A stretch of 64,000 nt of DNA from an uncultured Muribaculaceae bacterium. GTDB taxonomy: Bacteria; Bacteroidota; Bacteroidia; Bacteroidales; Muribaculaceae. The position numbers were made by a program, and so were the translations under genes. The notes under the pieces were generated by a model. That model searched no databases. It saw nothing but the letters and a program-made list of their open reading frames with translations, and had not been told where the DNA came from. Location of the stretch: the NCBI GenBank assembly GCA_910576935.1, contig CAJTKG010000010.1, positions 16,854 through 80,853 of the forward strand, written 5' to 3'. This document shows, in pieces, positions 40,995-48,161 of the stretch; positions within the stretch are counted from its first letter, which is position 1, and the number at the start of each line of letters is the position of its first letter.

Positions 40995-41027
40995 AATCTA
41001 CGATTTTCAAGGCTTTTATAACATATG

Positions 41028-41208
41028 CAAAGATACGAATAAGTCGAATACAAAGCCAAACTTGTTTGGGCTTTGTTGAGCGTGAGCATCTTCGCGCTTG
41101 CGCAAAGATACGAATAAGTCGAGTGCAAAAGCAAATTTATTTAATTTTGCCGAGCGAAAGTATCTAAGACAAAGTCAAAGATACGAATAAGTCGAATATA
41201 AAGTCAAA
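41028..41208 (-). promoter_or_regulatory. Three tandem promoters upstream of the phosphoesterase operon
   Basis: Three near-identical 33-base units each carry, on the minus strand, TTTG, then exactly 21 bases, then TATCTTTG: (41060-41057)-(41035-41028), (41135-41132)-(41110-41103) and (41208-41205)-(41183-41176). The shared 20-base core is CAAAGATACGAATAAGTCGA on the plus strand at 41028-41047, 41103-41122 and 41176-41195. The spacing is 75 and 73 bases. The nearest -7 box gives a leader of about 27 bases before the esterase ATG. A fourth copy of the core (without a good TTTG) lies inverted at 43985-44004 before the CDF gene. Confidence 0.75.
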
Positions 41209-41241
41209 AATAACGTATTCCTCATCCGTTCATACCCATTC

Positions 41242-41346
41242 TTATGCAAAATCATAAAATATGCAAATGAACACGACGTATAGAAATAAATAAGCGCCTG
41301 TTCTTTTAAGGATTTTTATTAGCCGCGTAGTTTTGTCATGCGACAT
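41242..41346 (-). pseudogene. Truncated third copy of the small membrane protein
   Basis: From the ATG at 41344-41346 the frame reads MSHDKTTRLIKILKRTGAYLFLYV then a few more residues to a stop at 41242, 34 aa in all. It is nearly identical to the first 34 residues of the two longer copies just upstream (41401-41733 and 41736-42158) and then ends abruptly. It is the last, broken repeat of the array, in the AT-rich accessory segment. Confidence 0.75.
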
Positions 41347-41400
41347 AATCAGTTTGATTTCTGGATGTAATTGCCGGTAGGATTCCAATCAATGATAGAC

Positions 41401-41733
41401 TTAAAAGCAACCTGAATAATTTCCGTGAAAGCGATTCTCTATAACTGTATAACATAATGAGAGTACGCAAAGCGTTACAAGCAAAATCGATTCAAAGACC
41501 ACTATCGTTTTTAAGCCTATTGTTTTTTTTATCAACAGATGATTTACCAATGAGTACAATAATATTAGGACTAAAGACTTAAGTAGTACCAACATCAGTC
41601 CGATTGGTTTGGGACAAAGCCACGCATCATAAGCGTAGTCATAAAATATGTATATGAACCCGACGTATAGAAATAAATATGCGCCTGTCCTTTTAAGAAT
41701 TTTTATCAGCCGAGTAGTTTTGTCCTGTGGCAT
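41401..41733 (-). CDS. Small membrane protein, second copy (possible immunity protein)
   Basis: The 110-aa product has four predicted membrane helices (GAYLFLYVGFIYIFYDYAY; LMLVLLKSLVLILLYSLV; IVVFESILLVTLCVLSLCY), starting MPQDKTTRLIKILKRTG. It is about 85 percent identical by eye to the first 110 residues of the upstream copy. Relative to that copy about 39 bases are missing before the C-terminus, so the frame changes and ends early in HGNYSGCF. Its start ATG sits 3 bases after the previous copy's stop, in the same local arrangement. No named family recognised. Function as toxin immunity is inferred only from position. Confidence 0.7.
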   Translation of the reverse strand: MPQDKTTRLIKILKRTGAYLFLYVGFIYIFYDYAYDAWLCPKPIGLMLVLLKSLVLILLYSLVNHLLIKKTIGLKTIVVFESILLVTLCVLSLCYTVIENRFHGNYSGCF

Positions 41734-41735
41734 AA

Positions 41736-42158
41736 TCAGTTTGATTTTTTGTATGTAATTGCCAATAGTATTCCACTAAATAATAGACTTAAAAGCAGAA
41801 TCCTATAATCTGTTTTGATATAACGTATTATAAGATCTGAAAAATTTCCGTGAGAGCGATTTTCTATCGCTGCGTAACATGTCATGAGGACATAAAATAT
41901 TACAAGCAAAATTGATTCAAAGATCACTACCGTTTTTAAGCCTACTGTTTTTTTTATCAACAGATGATTCACCAATGAGTACAATAACAATAGGCCTAAA
42001 GACCTAAGTAACGCCATCATCAGTCCGATTGGTTTGGCATAAAGCCATGCACGATAAGCGTAATAATAAAATATGTATATGAACCCGACGTATAGAAATA
42101 AATATGCGCCTGTTCTTTTAAGAATTTTTATCAGCCGGGTAGTTTTGTCCTGTGGCAT
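41736..42158 (-). CDS. Small membrane protein, first copy (possible immunity protein)
   Basis: The 140-aa product has four membrane helices and is the full-length member of the tandem set. It begins 3 bases after the toxin-like gene's stop. Its last 20 or so codons (IRYIKTDYRILLLSLLFSG...KSN) are read from DNA that matches the toxin gene's 3' end, but in another frame, returning to a shared KSN ending after a one-base difference. This suggests that a copied toxin tail was overprinted onto the membrane gene. The immunity role is inference from the polymorphic-toxin layout. Confidence 0.7.
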   Translation of the reverse strand: MPQDKTTRLIKILKRTGAYLFLYVGFIYIFYYYAYRAWLYAKPIGLMMALLRSLGLLLLYSLVNHLLIKKTVGLKTVVIFESILLVIFYVLMTCYAAIENRSHGNFSDLIIRYIKTDYRILLLSLLFSGILLAITYKKSN

Positions 42159-42160
42159 AA

Positions 42161-42865
42161 TCAGTTTGATTTCTGGATGTAATTACCGGTAGGATTCCAC
42201 TCAATAATAGACTTAAAAGCAGAGCTGGGTACAATGTCTATGTCGCATTTCATCTTATATCCGTTGAATACATCAATAAGGCCAAACGGTGTCGACATCG
42301 GGATTACAGAGGGGACCATTTTAGGCTCGGAAACAGGAATCCCCGCATCGATCATTACCTTTTGTACCGCTTGAGCACAATTGTTAAAGATTAAATTATA
42401 TTCTGTTTCTGCAATCTTGGTAAAACTGTTCCTCATTATCGCATCTTGCTCCGGGGTCGTCGAAATCTGAAATCCTTCTGAAAAATCGAAATTATTCATA
42501 GTCTTATCTTCTTTACTACCACTATTTTTTACGTTATATGAAGAATCTAAAAATTCCTGCGGAGAATCCCAAGAACCTACTGCAACATCGTTGAACGGAC
42601 GGCCGCCTGAATGACCTTTTGTTATAGGGTTTATAACATTGTTACCATTAATCGAATAATATTGCCATTTCTCATTCTCATTCTGTATCAACATCGCCAA
42701 ATGTTCACCTTCTGTATAATTCAATACGACTATATCATTCCCTGTCGGGTCTACATAGTTCACCGGATTTCCAGAGCAATAAGAGAATGGCGAAAGATGA
42801 GAATAGGCATGACCGCTAAATGGATAAAGCAGTACAAACAATAGCATGAGGTTTAGATATTTCAT
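42161..42865 (-). CDS. Exported orphan Rhs C-terminal-type toxin candidate (papain-like fold)
   Basis: The 234-aa product has a signal peptide (MKYLNLMLLFVLLYPFSGHA), then directly a short Rhs/YD-repeat core end, HLSPFSYCSGNPVNYVDPTG at residues 23-42, the sequence that normally precedes the variable toxin tip of Rhs proteins. The large YD-repeat shell is absent. The following domain has His55 in EGEHLAMLIQNENEKWQYY and Cys163 in NLIFNNCAQAVQKV, in His-then-Cys order, as in circularly permuted papain-like (NlpC/P60, LRAT-like) enzymes. It could cut peptides or acyl groups; the target is unknown. It overlaps the transglutaminase-like gene by 4 bases. Its 3' 60 bases are repeated twice downstream. 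Confidence 0.7.
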   Translation of the reverse strand: MKYLNLMLLFVLLYPFSGHAYSHLSPFSYCSGNPVNYVDPTGNDIVVLNYTEGEHLAMLIQNENEKWQYYSINGNNVINPITKGHSGGRPFNDVAVGSWDSPQEFLDSSYNVKNSGSKEDKTMNNFDFSEGFQISTTPEQDAIMRNSFTKIAETEYNLIFNNCAQAVQKVMIDAGIPVSEPKMVPSVIPMSTPFGLIDVFNGYKMKCDIDIVPSSAFKSIIEWNPTGNYIQKSN

Positions 42866-43896
42866 TTCGGCAGTAATTTTTCTTGTGTATATTTTTTAGC
42901 TTCTATAAATTGGCGTTCTCTACGCTGTCTGATTTCTTCGGTTTCTTCTGTCATATATGTTTTATAAAAGCACCATTCCGTATCATTCATCAAATATATT
43001 AAATAAGCGGCATATTCGTCAACTATATTTCCGTTTAATGAAAGATAATCACGGATCATGCGTTCGAGAGACTTACCTCGAATAATCCATGCATTCGGAT
43101 TCATCGGATAGAACTCTAAAGACCTGCTTGCGCAGTAGTAAGTAAACTCATCATACCGCTTGAATTTTTCGCAATACCCAAATGCCAGTTCTCCCATCTG
43201 ACAAGCGACTGTCTGAATATCCGTCAAAGGCGTCATGTAAGTTCCGACATAAACAGCTGAATCACACACCTCAAAATCTTGTTTGATCCACCACGTCGGT
43301 GGCATCTGGTGTGTTGTGAGTTCAAGATTTATCCATTCTTCGGGTATTAGGTTATCCTCATCTTTATACATTATATAACAATGTCCGGGCGCTTGCGCCA
43401 AAGACACATTTGCACCTATTTCTTTGGCAAGTATTTTATACATCCATGGTAGTGAACGACATTGCCCTTTATGCGTTTTCAATACTATTGATACAAATTG
43501 TCGTTCCCAATTTTCCCTGTCGTTTGAGTAACTGTCATAATCATAAGTATACGGTTGATATCCGTTTCCCGAATAAGGCCTGAAGAAATATTCGTTTAAA
43601 GCCATCTGTTTACCCGTTTTGTAAGAACTGAGCTTGTTTTTGCAATAAAACAGATTGAGAAACTTAACTATCCGATCGATTTCATCGCAAAAATCTGTCT
43701 TATAATCCAATTTCCCTTCATAATAAGCCCATTCGGCAAGAAAGACGGCTCTTTTTATCGACAACGTGTCTCGTCCGGCAAGCATATCTGACATTTCATT
43801 GAATGCCGCCACATAATAAGATTCAATCCTCTTTGCTTGCGCTGTAGCTGAAAGCTGTAACAAAGGTAATAGAAGATATATACATAATTTCTTCAT
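42862..43896 (-). CDS. Exported transglutaminase-like cysteine protein
   Basis: The 344-aa product starts at the ATG at 43894-43896 (MKKLCIYLLLPLLQLSATAQA, signal peptide); a GTG two codons earlier overlaps the promoter box. Around residues 143-200 it has the transglutaminase-like core: Cys in HKGQCRSLPWMYKIL, His in APGHCYIMYKD, and the Asn/Glu strand EWINLELTTHQMP. The C-terminal part is helical with several Trp, Tyr and Cys residues. Four-base overlap with the following toxin-like gene shows one operon. Possible roles are toxin maturation or envelope remodelling; nothing in the sequence decides between them. Confidence 0.75.
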   Translation of the reverse strand: MKKLCIYLLLPLLQLSATAQAKRIESYYVAAFNEMSDMLAGRDTLSIKRAVFLAEWAYYEGKLDYKTDFCDEIDRIVKFLNLFYCKNKLSSYKTGKQMALNEYFFRPYSGNGYQPYTYDYDSYSNDRENWERQFVSIVLKTHKGQCRSLPWMYKILAKEIGANVSLAQAPGHCYIMYKDEDNLIPEEWINLELTTHQMPPTWWIKQDFEVCDSAVYVGTYMTPLTDIQTVACQMGELAFGYCEKFKRYDEFTYYCASRSLEFYPMNPNAWIIRGKSLERMIRDYLSLNGNIVDEYAAYLIYLMNDTEWCFYKTYMTEETEEIRQRRERQFIEAKKYTQEKLLPK

Positions 43897-43901
43897 ACTC
43901 A

Positions 43902-43932
43902 CAAATGTAATACCATCTTTATTGATCTACAA
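43902..43932 (-). promoter_or_regulatory. Promoter of the transglutaminase/toxin operon, near-leaderless
   Basis: On the minus strand TTG (43932-43930), 20 bases, then TACATTTG (43909-43902). The box ends 5 bases before the ATG at 43896, so the transcript should begin at or next to the start codon. Confidence 0.65.
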
Positions 43933-43984
43933 CTAAAATGATGTGTTATACAACATGATTTTATTGTATTTCGTGTAAAATGAA

Positions 43985-44004
43985 CCGACTTATTCGTATC
44001 TTTG
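43985..44004 (+). promoter_or_regulatory. Promoter-core repeat before the CDF gene
   Basis: CCGACTTATTCGTATCTTTG differs by one base from the inverted copies at 41028-41195. It contains TATCTTTG (43997-44004), 46 bases before the CDF ATG. The matching -33 TTTG is not clear here. Confidence 0.55.
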
Positions 44005-44050
44005 AGGGATTCTTAACAACAGCTCGATAAAGGGCGGCTCAATCTTGGCA

Positions 44051-44953
44051 ATGAACGAACGCGAAAAGAAAATATACCGTGTGACCGTCATCGGCTCACT
44101 CGTAAACATAGCGCTGACAATCCTCAAATTTATCGCCGGAGCGATCGGACGCAGCGCCGCAATGACAGCCGATGCCGTCCATTCGCTCTCTGACCTCGTC
44201 ACCGACGTCATCGTCATCGTCTTTGTCGGCATAGCCGGAAAGCCGGACGACCGCGACCACGGTTACGGCCACGGCAAATTCGAGACTCTGGCGACTCTGA
44301 TCGTCGGTGTGATACTGCTATCTGTCGGCATCGGCATAGCCTACAGCGGCATAAAAGCCATCATTGCCTCGCTCAACGGCCACATACCCGAGCCGCCCGG
44401 GATGATCGCCCTCATTGTCGCCATTGTATCCATAATAGCAAAAGAGTGGGTCTACCGCTACACCGTCAGCCGAGGACGCAACCTCGACTCAACCGCCGTC
44501 ATCGCCAACGCATGGCATCACCGCAGCGACGCCCTCTCGTCGCTGGGCACACTCGCCGGCATCGCCGGAGCTATGTTTTTGGGCGAAAACTGGCGCATCC
44601 TCGACCCCATTGCAGCCGTCATTGTCAGCCTGTTCATCATCAAGACAAGCTACGACATAATACGCCCGTCAATCGACGAGCTACTCGAGAAATCGCTTCC
44701 CGACGAGACCATCGCCGAGATTTCACAATTGATAGAGTCCGTGCCGGGCGTTGTCGGCGTTCATAAACTGCGCACACGCCGCATCGGCAACAACATCGCC
44801 ATCGAGGTCCACACCGAGATGGACGGCGACTTAAGCCTGCGAGAGGCACACGGCATTGCAACAGAGGTCGAGCACCGACTCAGACAACGCTACGGCACCG
44901 GCACCCACATCGGCATCCACATGGAGCCGGCCCGAAGCGTCACCTGCGGATGA
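44051..44953 (+). CDS. Cation diffusion facilitator (CDF) metal transporter
   Basis: The 300-aa product is a six-helix metal/proton antiporter that exports zinc, iron or manganese ions. The ATG at 44051 (MNEREKKIYRVTVIG) is preferred over a TTG at 44045. Helix 2 has the metal site AMTADAVHSLSDLVTD (Asp...HSLSD) and helix 5 has IANAWHHRSDALSS (HHxxD), the four A-site residues. The cytoplasmic C-domain (about 210-300) includes VGVHKLRTRRIGN and IGIHMEP. It is divergent from the transglutaminase operon. Confidence 0.94.
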   Translation: MNEREKKIYRVTVIGSLVNIALTILKFIAGAIGRSAAMTADAVHSLSDLVTDVIVIVFVGIAGKPDDRDHGYGHGKFETLATLIVGVILLSVGIGIAYSGIKAIIASLNGHIPEPPGMIALIVAIVSIIAKEWVYRYTVSRGRNLDSTAVIANAWHHRSDALSSLGTLAGIAGAMFLGENWRILDPIAAVIVSLFIIKTSYDIIRPSIDELLEKSLPDETIAEISQLIESVPGVVGVHKLRTRRIGNNIAIEVHTEMDGDLSLREAHGIATEVEHRLRQRYGTGTHIGIHMEPARSVTCG

Positions 44954-44958
44954 AACTG

Positions 44959-45135
44959 TCAGCCGCCGGGCTTGCGCGATGATTTAGTGCGACGGTGACG
45001 ACGGATCGAGTCGGCGATAATCCATTGTATCTGACCGTTTACCGAGCGGAATTCATCGGCCACCCATTTCTCGATCTCTGCCATCATCTCGGGGTCAAGT
45101 CGCAACAGAAATCCTTTGTTTGCCTGACGTGGCAT
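44959..45135 (-). CDS. Arc-like ribbon-helix-helix protein
   Basis: The 58-aa product starts at the ATG at 45133-45135 (MPRQANKGFLLRLDPEMMAEIEKWV). It has a short beta strand (KGFLLRLD) and two helices, the layout of Arc/MetJ-type ribbon-helix-helix DNA-binding proteins, and a basic tail (RRHRRTKSSRKPGG). It begins 5 bases after the SPFH gene stop, an association seen in other Bacteroidales (established by memory, not searched). It could regulate the pair. Confidence 0.75.
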   Translation of the reverse strand: MPRQANKGFLLRLDPEMMAEIEKWVADEFRSVNGQIQWIIADSIRRHRRTKSSRKPGG

Positions 45136-45140
45136 AGCGC

Positions 45141-46133
45141 TTATTGATATAGCGAGCCCGTGTTCAGTACCGGCTGAGCAGGCTCGTCGGCACAAAGCAC
45201 TACAAGAAGATTGCTGACCATCGCAGCCTTGCGTTCGTCGTCGAGTTCCACGACCCCCTCGCTGTCAAGTTGATCGAGCGCCATCTTCACCATTGACACA
45301 GCTCCCTCGACAATCTTCTCACGGGCTGCGATAATGGCCGATGCCTGCTGACGTCTCAACATAACTGCGGCGATCTCCGGAGCATAGGCCAGATAGTTGA
45401 TGCGGGCTTCGACCACCTCTATGCCCGCCATGGCGAGACGCTCGTTGAGCTTGGCCTCGAGCTGTTCGTTGATTTCGTGTCCGTCACTGCGCAGCGTGAT
45501 ACTGTCGCCGTTACCCGTCTCCTCGTCATAGGCATAACGTCCAGTGACCTCACGAAGGGCCGCATCGCTCTGTATACCCACAAAACCATCGAGAGCCTTG
45601 GCTACAGAATCACCTACTGAAGCGGCAACTCCTTTGTTCTCCGATGCGACAACAGACACCGACGGCACATCGGCAGCATCTATATCAAAGACAGCGCGAT
45701 AAGTATCCTTGACCTTCCAGACAAGCACCATGCCTATCATCACCGGATTGCCTATCTTGTCGTTGACCTTGATGGGCGAGATATCCATATTGCGTATTCG
45801 CAGCGACACTTTCTTCTTGGTCATGAACGGATTGACCCAAAAATAACCCGTCTTGCGGAACGTACCCCGGTATTGACCGAAAAAGATCATCACTCGCGCC
45901 TGATTGGGCTGTAAAACAAAGAAACCGCACATCAATATTATTTCCGCCACCAAAGTGACAAAAGCCACGGCGACTATCGTGCCTACGAGAGCGTCGGCAC
46001 TGCCGAATTTAGGGGCTGCAAGCAGCAAAGCCACAACCACAGCCGGTATTAACAAAAGTGTCACTGCCAGCATCGCAAAACCGTTCAAGACACGACCGTT
46101 ATAGACGGTCTCTTTATTTTCATACATAATCAT
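45141..46133 (-). CDS. SPFH/prohibitin-family membrane protein
   Basis: The 330-aa product has two N-terminal hydrophobic segments (LNGFAMLAVTLLLIPAVVVALLLAAP and GTIVAVAFVTLVAEIILMCGFFVL) followed by an SPFH domain (about 75-260: RVMIFFGQYRGTFRKTGYFWVNPF, WKVKDTYRAVFDID, and EARINYLAYAPEIAAVMLRRQQASAIIAAREKIVEGAV). SPFH proteins form oligomeric ring scaffolds at membranes. The start could be 46133 or 46127 (MYENKE). It precedes the ribbon-helix-helix gene. Confidence 0.9.
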   Translation of the reverse strand: MIMYENKETVYNGRVLNGFAMLAVTLLLIPAVVVALLLAAPKFGSADALVGTIVAVAFVTLVAEIILMCGFFVLQPNQARVMIFFGQYRGTFRKTGYFWVNPFMTKKKVSLRIRNMDISPIKVNDKIGNPVMIGMVLVWKVKDTYRAVFDIDAADVPSVSVVASENKGVAASVGDSVAKALDGFVGIQSDAALREVTGRYAYDEETGNGDSITLRSDGHEINEQLEAKLNERLAMAGIEVVEARINYLAYAPEIAAVMLRRQQASAIIAAREKIVEGAVSMVKMALDQLDSEGVVELDDERKAAMVSNLLVVLCADEPAQPVLNTGSLYQ

Positions 46134-46203
46134 TATGATATTAAATTGATATTACTATACCGCAAAATTAGACTATCCTGCCGATAATTGCAAATTTTTT
46201 TGC

Positions 46204-46211
46204 TATCTTTG
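46204..46211 (+). promoter_or_regulatory. -7 box of the nine-gene operon
   Basis: TATCTTTG, a perfect TAnnTTTG, lies 66 bases upstream of the ATG at 46278. A TTG 13 bases before it is too close to be a standard -33. No other strong box was seen between the genes to 59541. Confidence 0.55.
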
Positions 46212-46277
46212 CTGAATATAGGACAAAACACCACAGATATGCAGCTGATATTCGGCTATCAACCTAACTAAAATCAA

Positions 46278-47201
46278 ATGACAGTAAAATCACTGAAACT
46301 ATCAAATAAAGCTACCGTTGCCGCCGTCATAGCGACCACACTCGCTCTCGGCGCCTGCAACAAGGATGAGGTCATAGACGACAGCGGAGAAGCCATGCCG
46401 GGAATCGTGCGCGTTGAAGTCATAGACTACTCACCCGCCCCCGGTCAGTTTATAAACATCGTTCCAAAGTATACCGCCGGTGACGACGTTTCCACTATCA
46501 ACCGCAAAGCCACTGAAGCTCTGAACAGAGGCGACTACATATCACTCGGCGCCTGGGGCGGAAGCATAACCCTCAGACTCGACAGATATATCCGCAACAT
46601 CGCCGGACGTGCCGACTTCGCTGTCCTCGGAAACGCATATTACACCCCTGACGCCTCTGACGGGCGTCAATGCGGCAGTTCCGAGCCCGGCATCATTCTT
46701 GTCATGGAAGACCGCAACGGCAACGGCATCCCTGACGACGGATGGTATGAGATACCCGGCTCTGAACATACCCGGGCCGGCGATACAGACTACACTGTAA
46801 CATATAACATCCTCGGGCCGCGCCACATAACATGGACCGACAATCTCGGAGCCTCGGGCACGCTTTATGACGGCTCTGACTACCACGAGCAACCTTTCGT
46901 GCCGCAATGGCTCAACGCAGGCAACGCCATGACATTCACCGGCAGACGTCTGCCCGACAACGGCTTCTATGACCCTGAGTCCAAACAATACAAGCAATAT
47001 GTCTATGACGGCTATGCCGACTGCCGCCCCAACAACGACGCCGCCCGCGGCATCGACATCGGCAGCGCCGTCGACGCCGACGGACACTCGGCCAATCTGT
47101 CGCGCATCGATTTTGTCAGAATATATACCGCCGTTCTTCAGGTCAACGGCCCTATGGGCGAATGCTCGACCGAAGTCGCCGGCATTGAAGCCCTTCATTA
47201 A
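46278..47201 (+). CDS. Cell-surface lipoprotein of unknown function
   Basis: The 307-aa product has a signal peptide with lipobox LGACN (Cys27, followed by KDE). The mature part matches the surface lipoprotein pattern often annotated as cell surface protein in Bacteroidales: SPAPGQFINIVPKYTAGD, SLGAWGGSITLRLDRYIRNIAG, ADFAVLGNAYY, SSEPGIILVMEDRNGNGIPDDGWYEI and a closing FVRIYTAVLQVNGPMGECSTEVAGIEAL. It contains a calcium-loop-like NGNGIPDDGW segment. Homologues occur near transport loci, but no partner receptor is adjacent here. It is the first gene of the long plus-strand cluster. Confidence 0.75.
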   Translation: MTVKSLKLSNKATVAAVIATTLALGACNKDEVIDDSGEAMPGIVRVEVIDYSPAPGQFINIVPKYTAGDDVSTINRKATEALNRGDYISLGAWGGSITLRLDRYIRNIAGRADFAVLGNAYYTPDASDGRQCGSSEPGIILVMEDRNGNGIPDDGWYEIPGSEHTRAGDTDYTVTYNILGPRHITWTDNLGASGTLYDGSDYHEQPFVPQWLNAGNAMTFTGRRLPDNGFYDPESKQYKQYVYDGYADCRPNNDAARGIDIGSAVDADGHSANLSRIDFVRIYTAVLQVNGPMGECSTEVAGIEALH

Positions 47202-47204
47202 CCG

Positions 47205-48143
47205 ATGGATTTGTCAGCCTTACTTTTAGCGGCATTGCCCGCATTCTTCACTGACGCAGGCGTCAGCGTCGACGACCTCGGTTATGTCGTTGAAAACGAC
47301 GACCCCACGCGCGAGACGGTCACAGACTGCCGCACACTGTTGCGCGACGACATCATACGCACCGACATCACCGACGAAATAATTGACGCCGGTGCGGTCG
47401 CCGTCGAACGCGTGATGCCGGTCGCCGACAACTGTTGGCTCGCATCGTTCAGAATTGAATATGACGAAACACCTGCATGGTATTTCATCGTCACATACGG
47501 CAATGACGGGTCCGTCGCCGATGCCCTTTATGCCGGTCGATGCGACGACCGTTCCTTTCTGTCGCCCATAGCTTTCGCCGACAGCGAAGGTAACAGCATC
47601 GATCTTTATATCGAATACAACTCCATCATACCCGCTATCGAGACCACTCCCGAAGGACATCCGGCGATGACGATCTTCAACAAAACCGTCTTCCGTGACC
47701 CGGTAACCGACGAAGGCTTCCGGGCCGGCGACGACGAAATCACCGTTGCCATCGACATAGACGGCACGATGACACTCACAGGCATCCGCCCCGGCTCTGA
47801 CGAACTCGAAGCCCTGACGGCGCGCTATAGCTCGGCATATGACAGAGCGTCGCTACTATCGTCGCTGCGCTCTGAATTGCTCCGTTTCACGCCCTACTCC
47901 TCGCGCCCGTCGGCAATCCGACTGCGCAGGATTGCCGAAGATAAAGGAAATGACGCCATGACCGCCCGTTTCTTCCTGCTCGACCCCGACGGTGTGGCCA
48001 AAGCGGCGCTCGCCGACAAAACAATCCTTACGGCACTTGCCCGCGCCGACAATGATATTACCGACCGGGCGCTGCAAGCCATTACCGATACAACGCTACG
48101 CGATACCATAGCCGACGCATTAAAAAACACACCTTTAAATTAA
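47205..48143 (+). CDS. Unknown protein in the glycosyltransferase/kinase operon
   Basis: The 312-aa product (MDLSALLLAALPAFFTDAGVSVDD) has a weak N-terminal hydrophobic stretch and no clear signal peptidase site. The first two thirds are beta-rich (YDETPAWYFIVTYGNDGSVADALYAG), the last third helical with many Arg and Asp. I do not recognise a family. It starts 4 bases after the lipoprotein and 19 bases before the first glycosyltransferase, so it belongs to the same transcript. Confidence 0.7.
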   Translation: MDLSALLLAALPAFFTDAGVSVDDLGYVVENDDPTRETVTDCRTLLRDDIIRTDITDEIIDAGAVAVERVMPVADNCWLASFRIEYDETPAWYFIVTYGNDGSVADALYAGRCDDRSFLSPIAFADSEGNSIDLYIEYNSIIPAIETTPEGHPAMTIFNKTVFRDPVTDEGFRAGDDEITVAIDIDGTMTLTGIRPGSDELEALTARYSSAYDRASLLSSLRSELLRFTPYSSRPSAIRLRRIAEDKGNDAMTARFFLLDPDGVAKAALADKTILTALARADNDITDRALQAITDTTLRDTIADALKNTPLN

Positions 48144-48161
48144 TTGCAATCCCTGAAAAAC

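Noticed and set aside
41028..41195. CRISPR array
   Set aside because: The three 20-base repeats have long non-uniform spacers that themselves share sequence and carry promoter boxes; no cas genes are nearby.
42161..42865. T6SS or CDI effector assignment for the toxin candidate
   Set aside because: No VgrG, Hcp, CdiB or full Rhs shell is visible in the window, and the protein has its own signal peptide.
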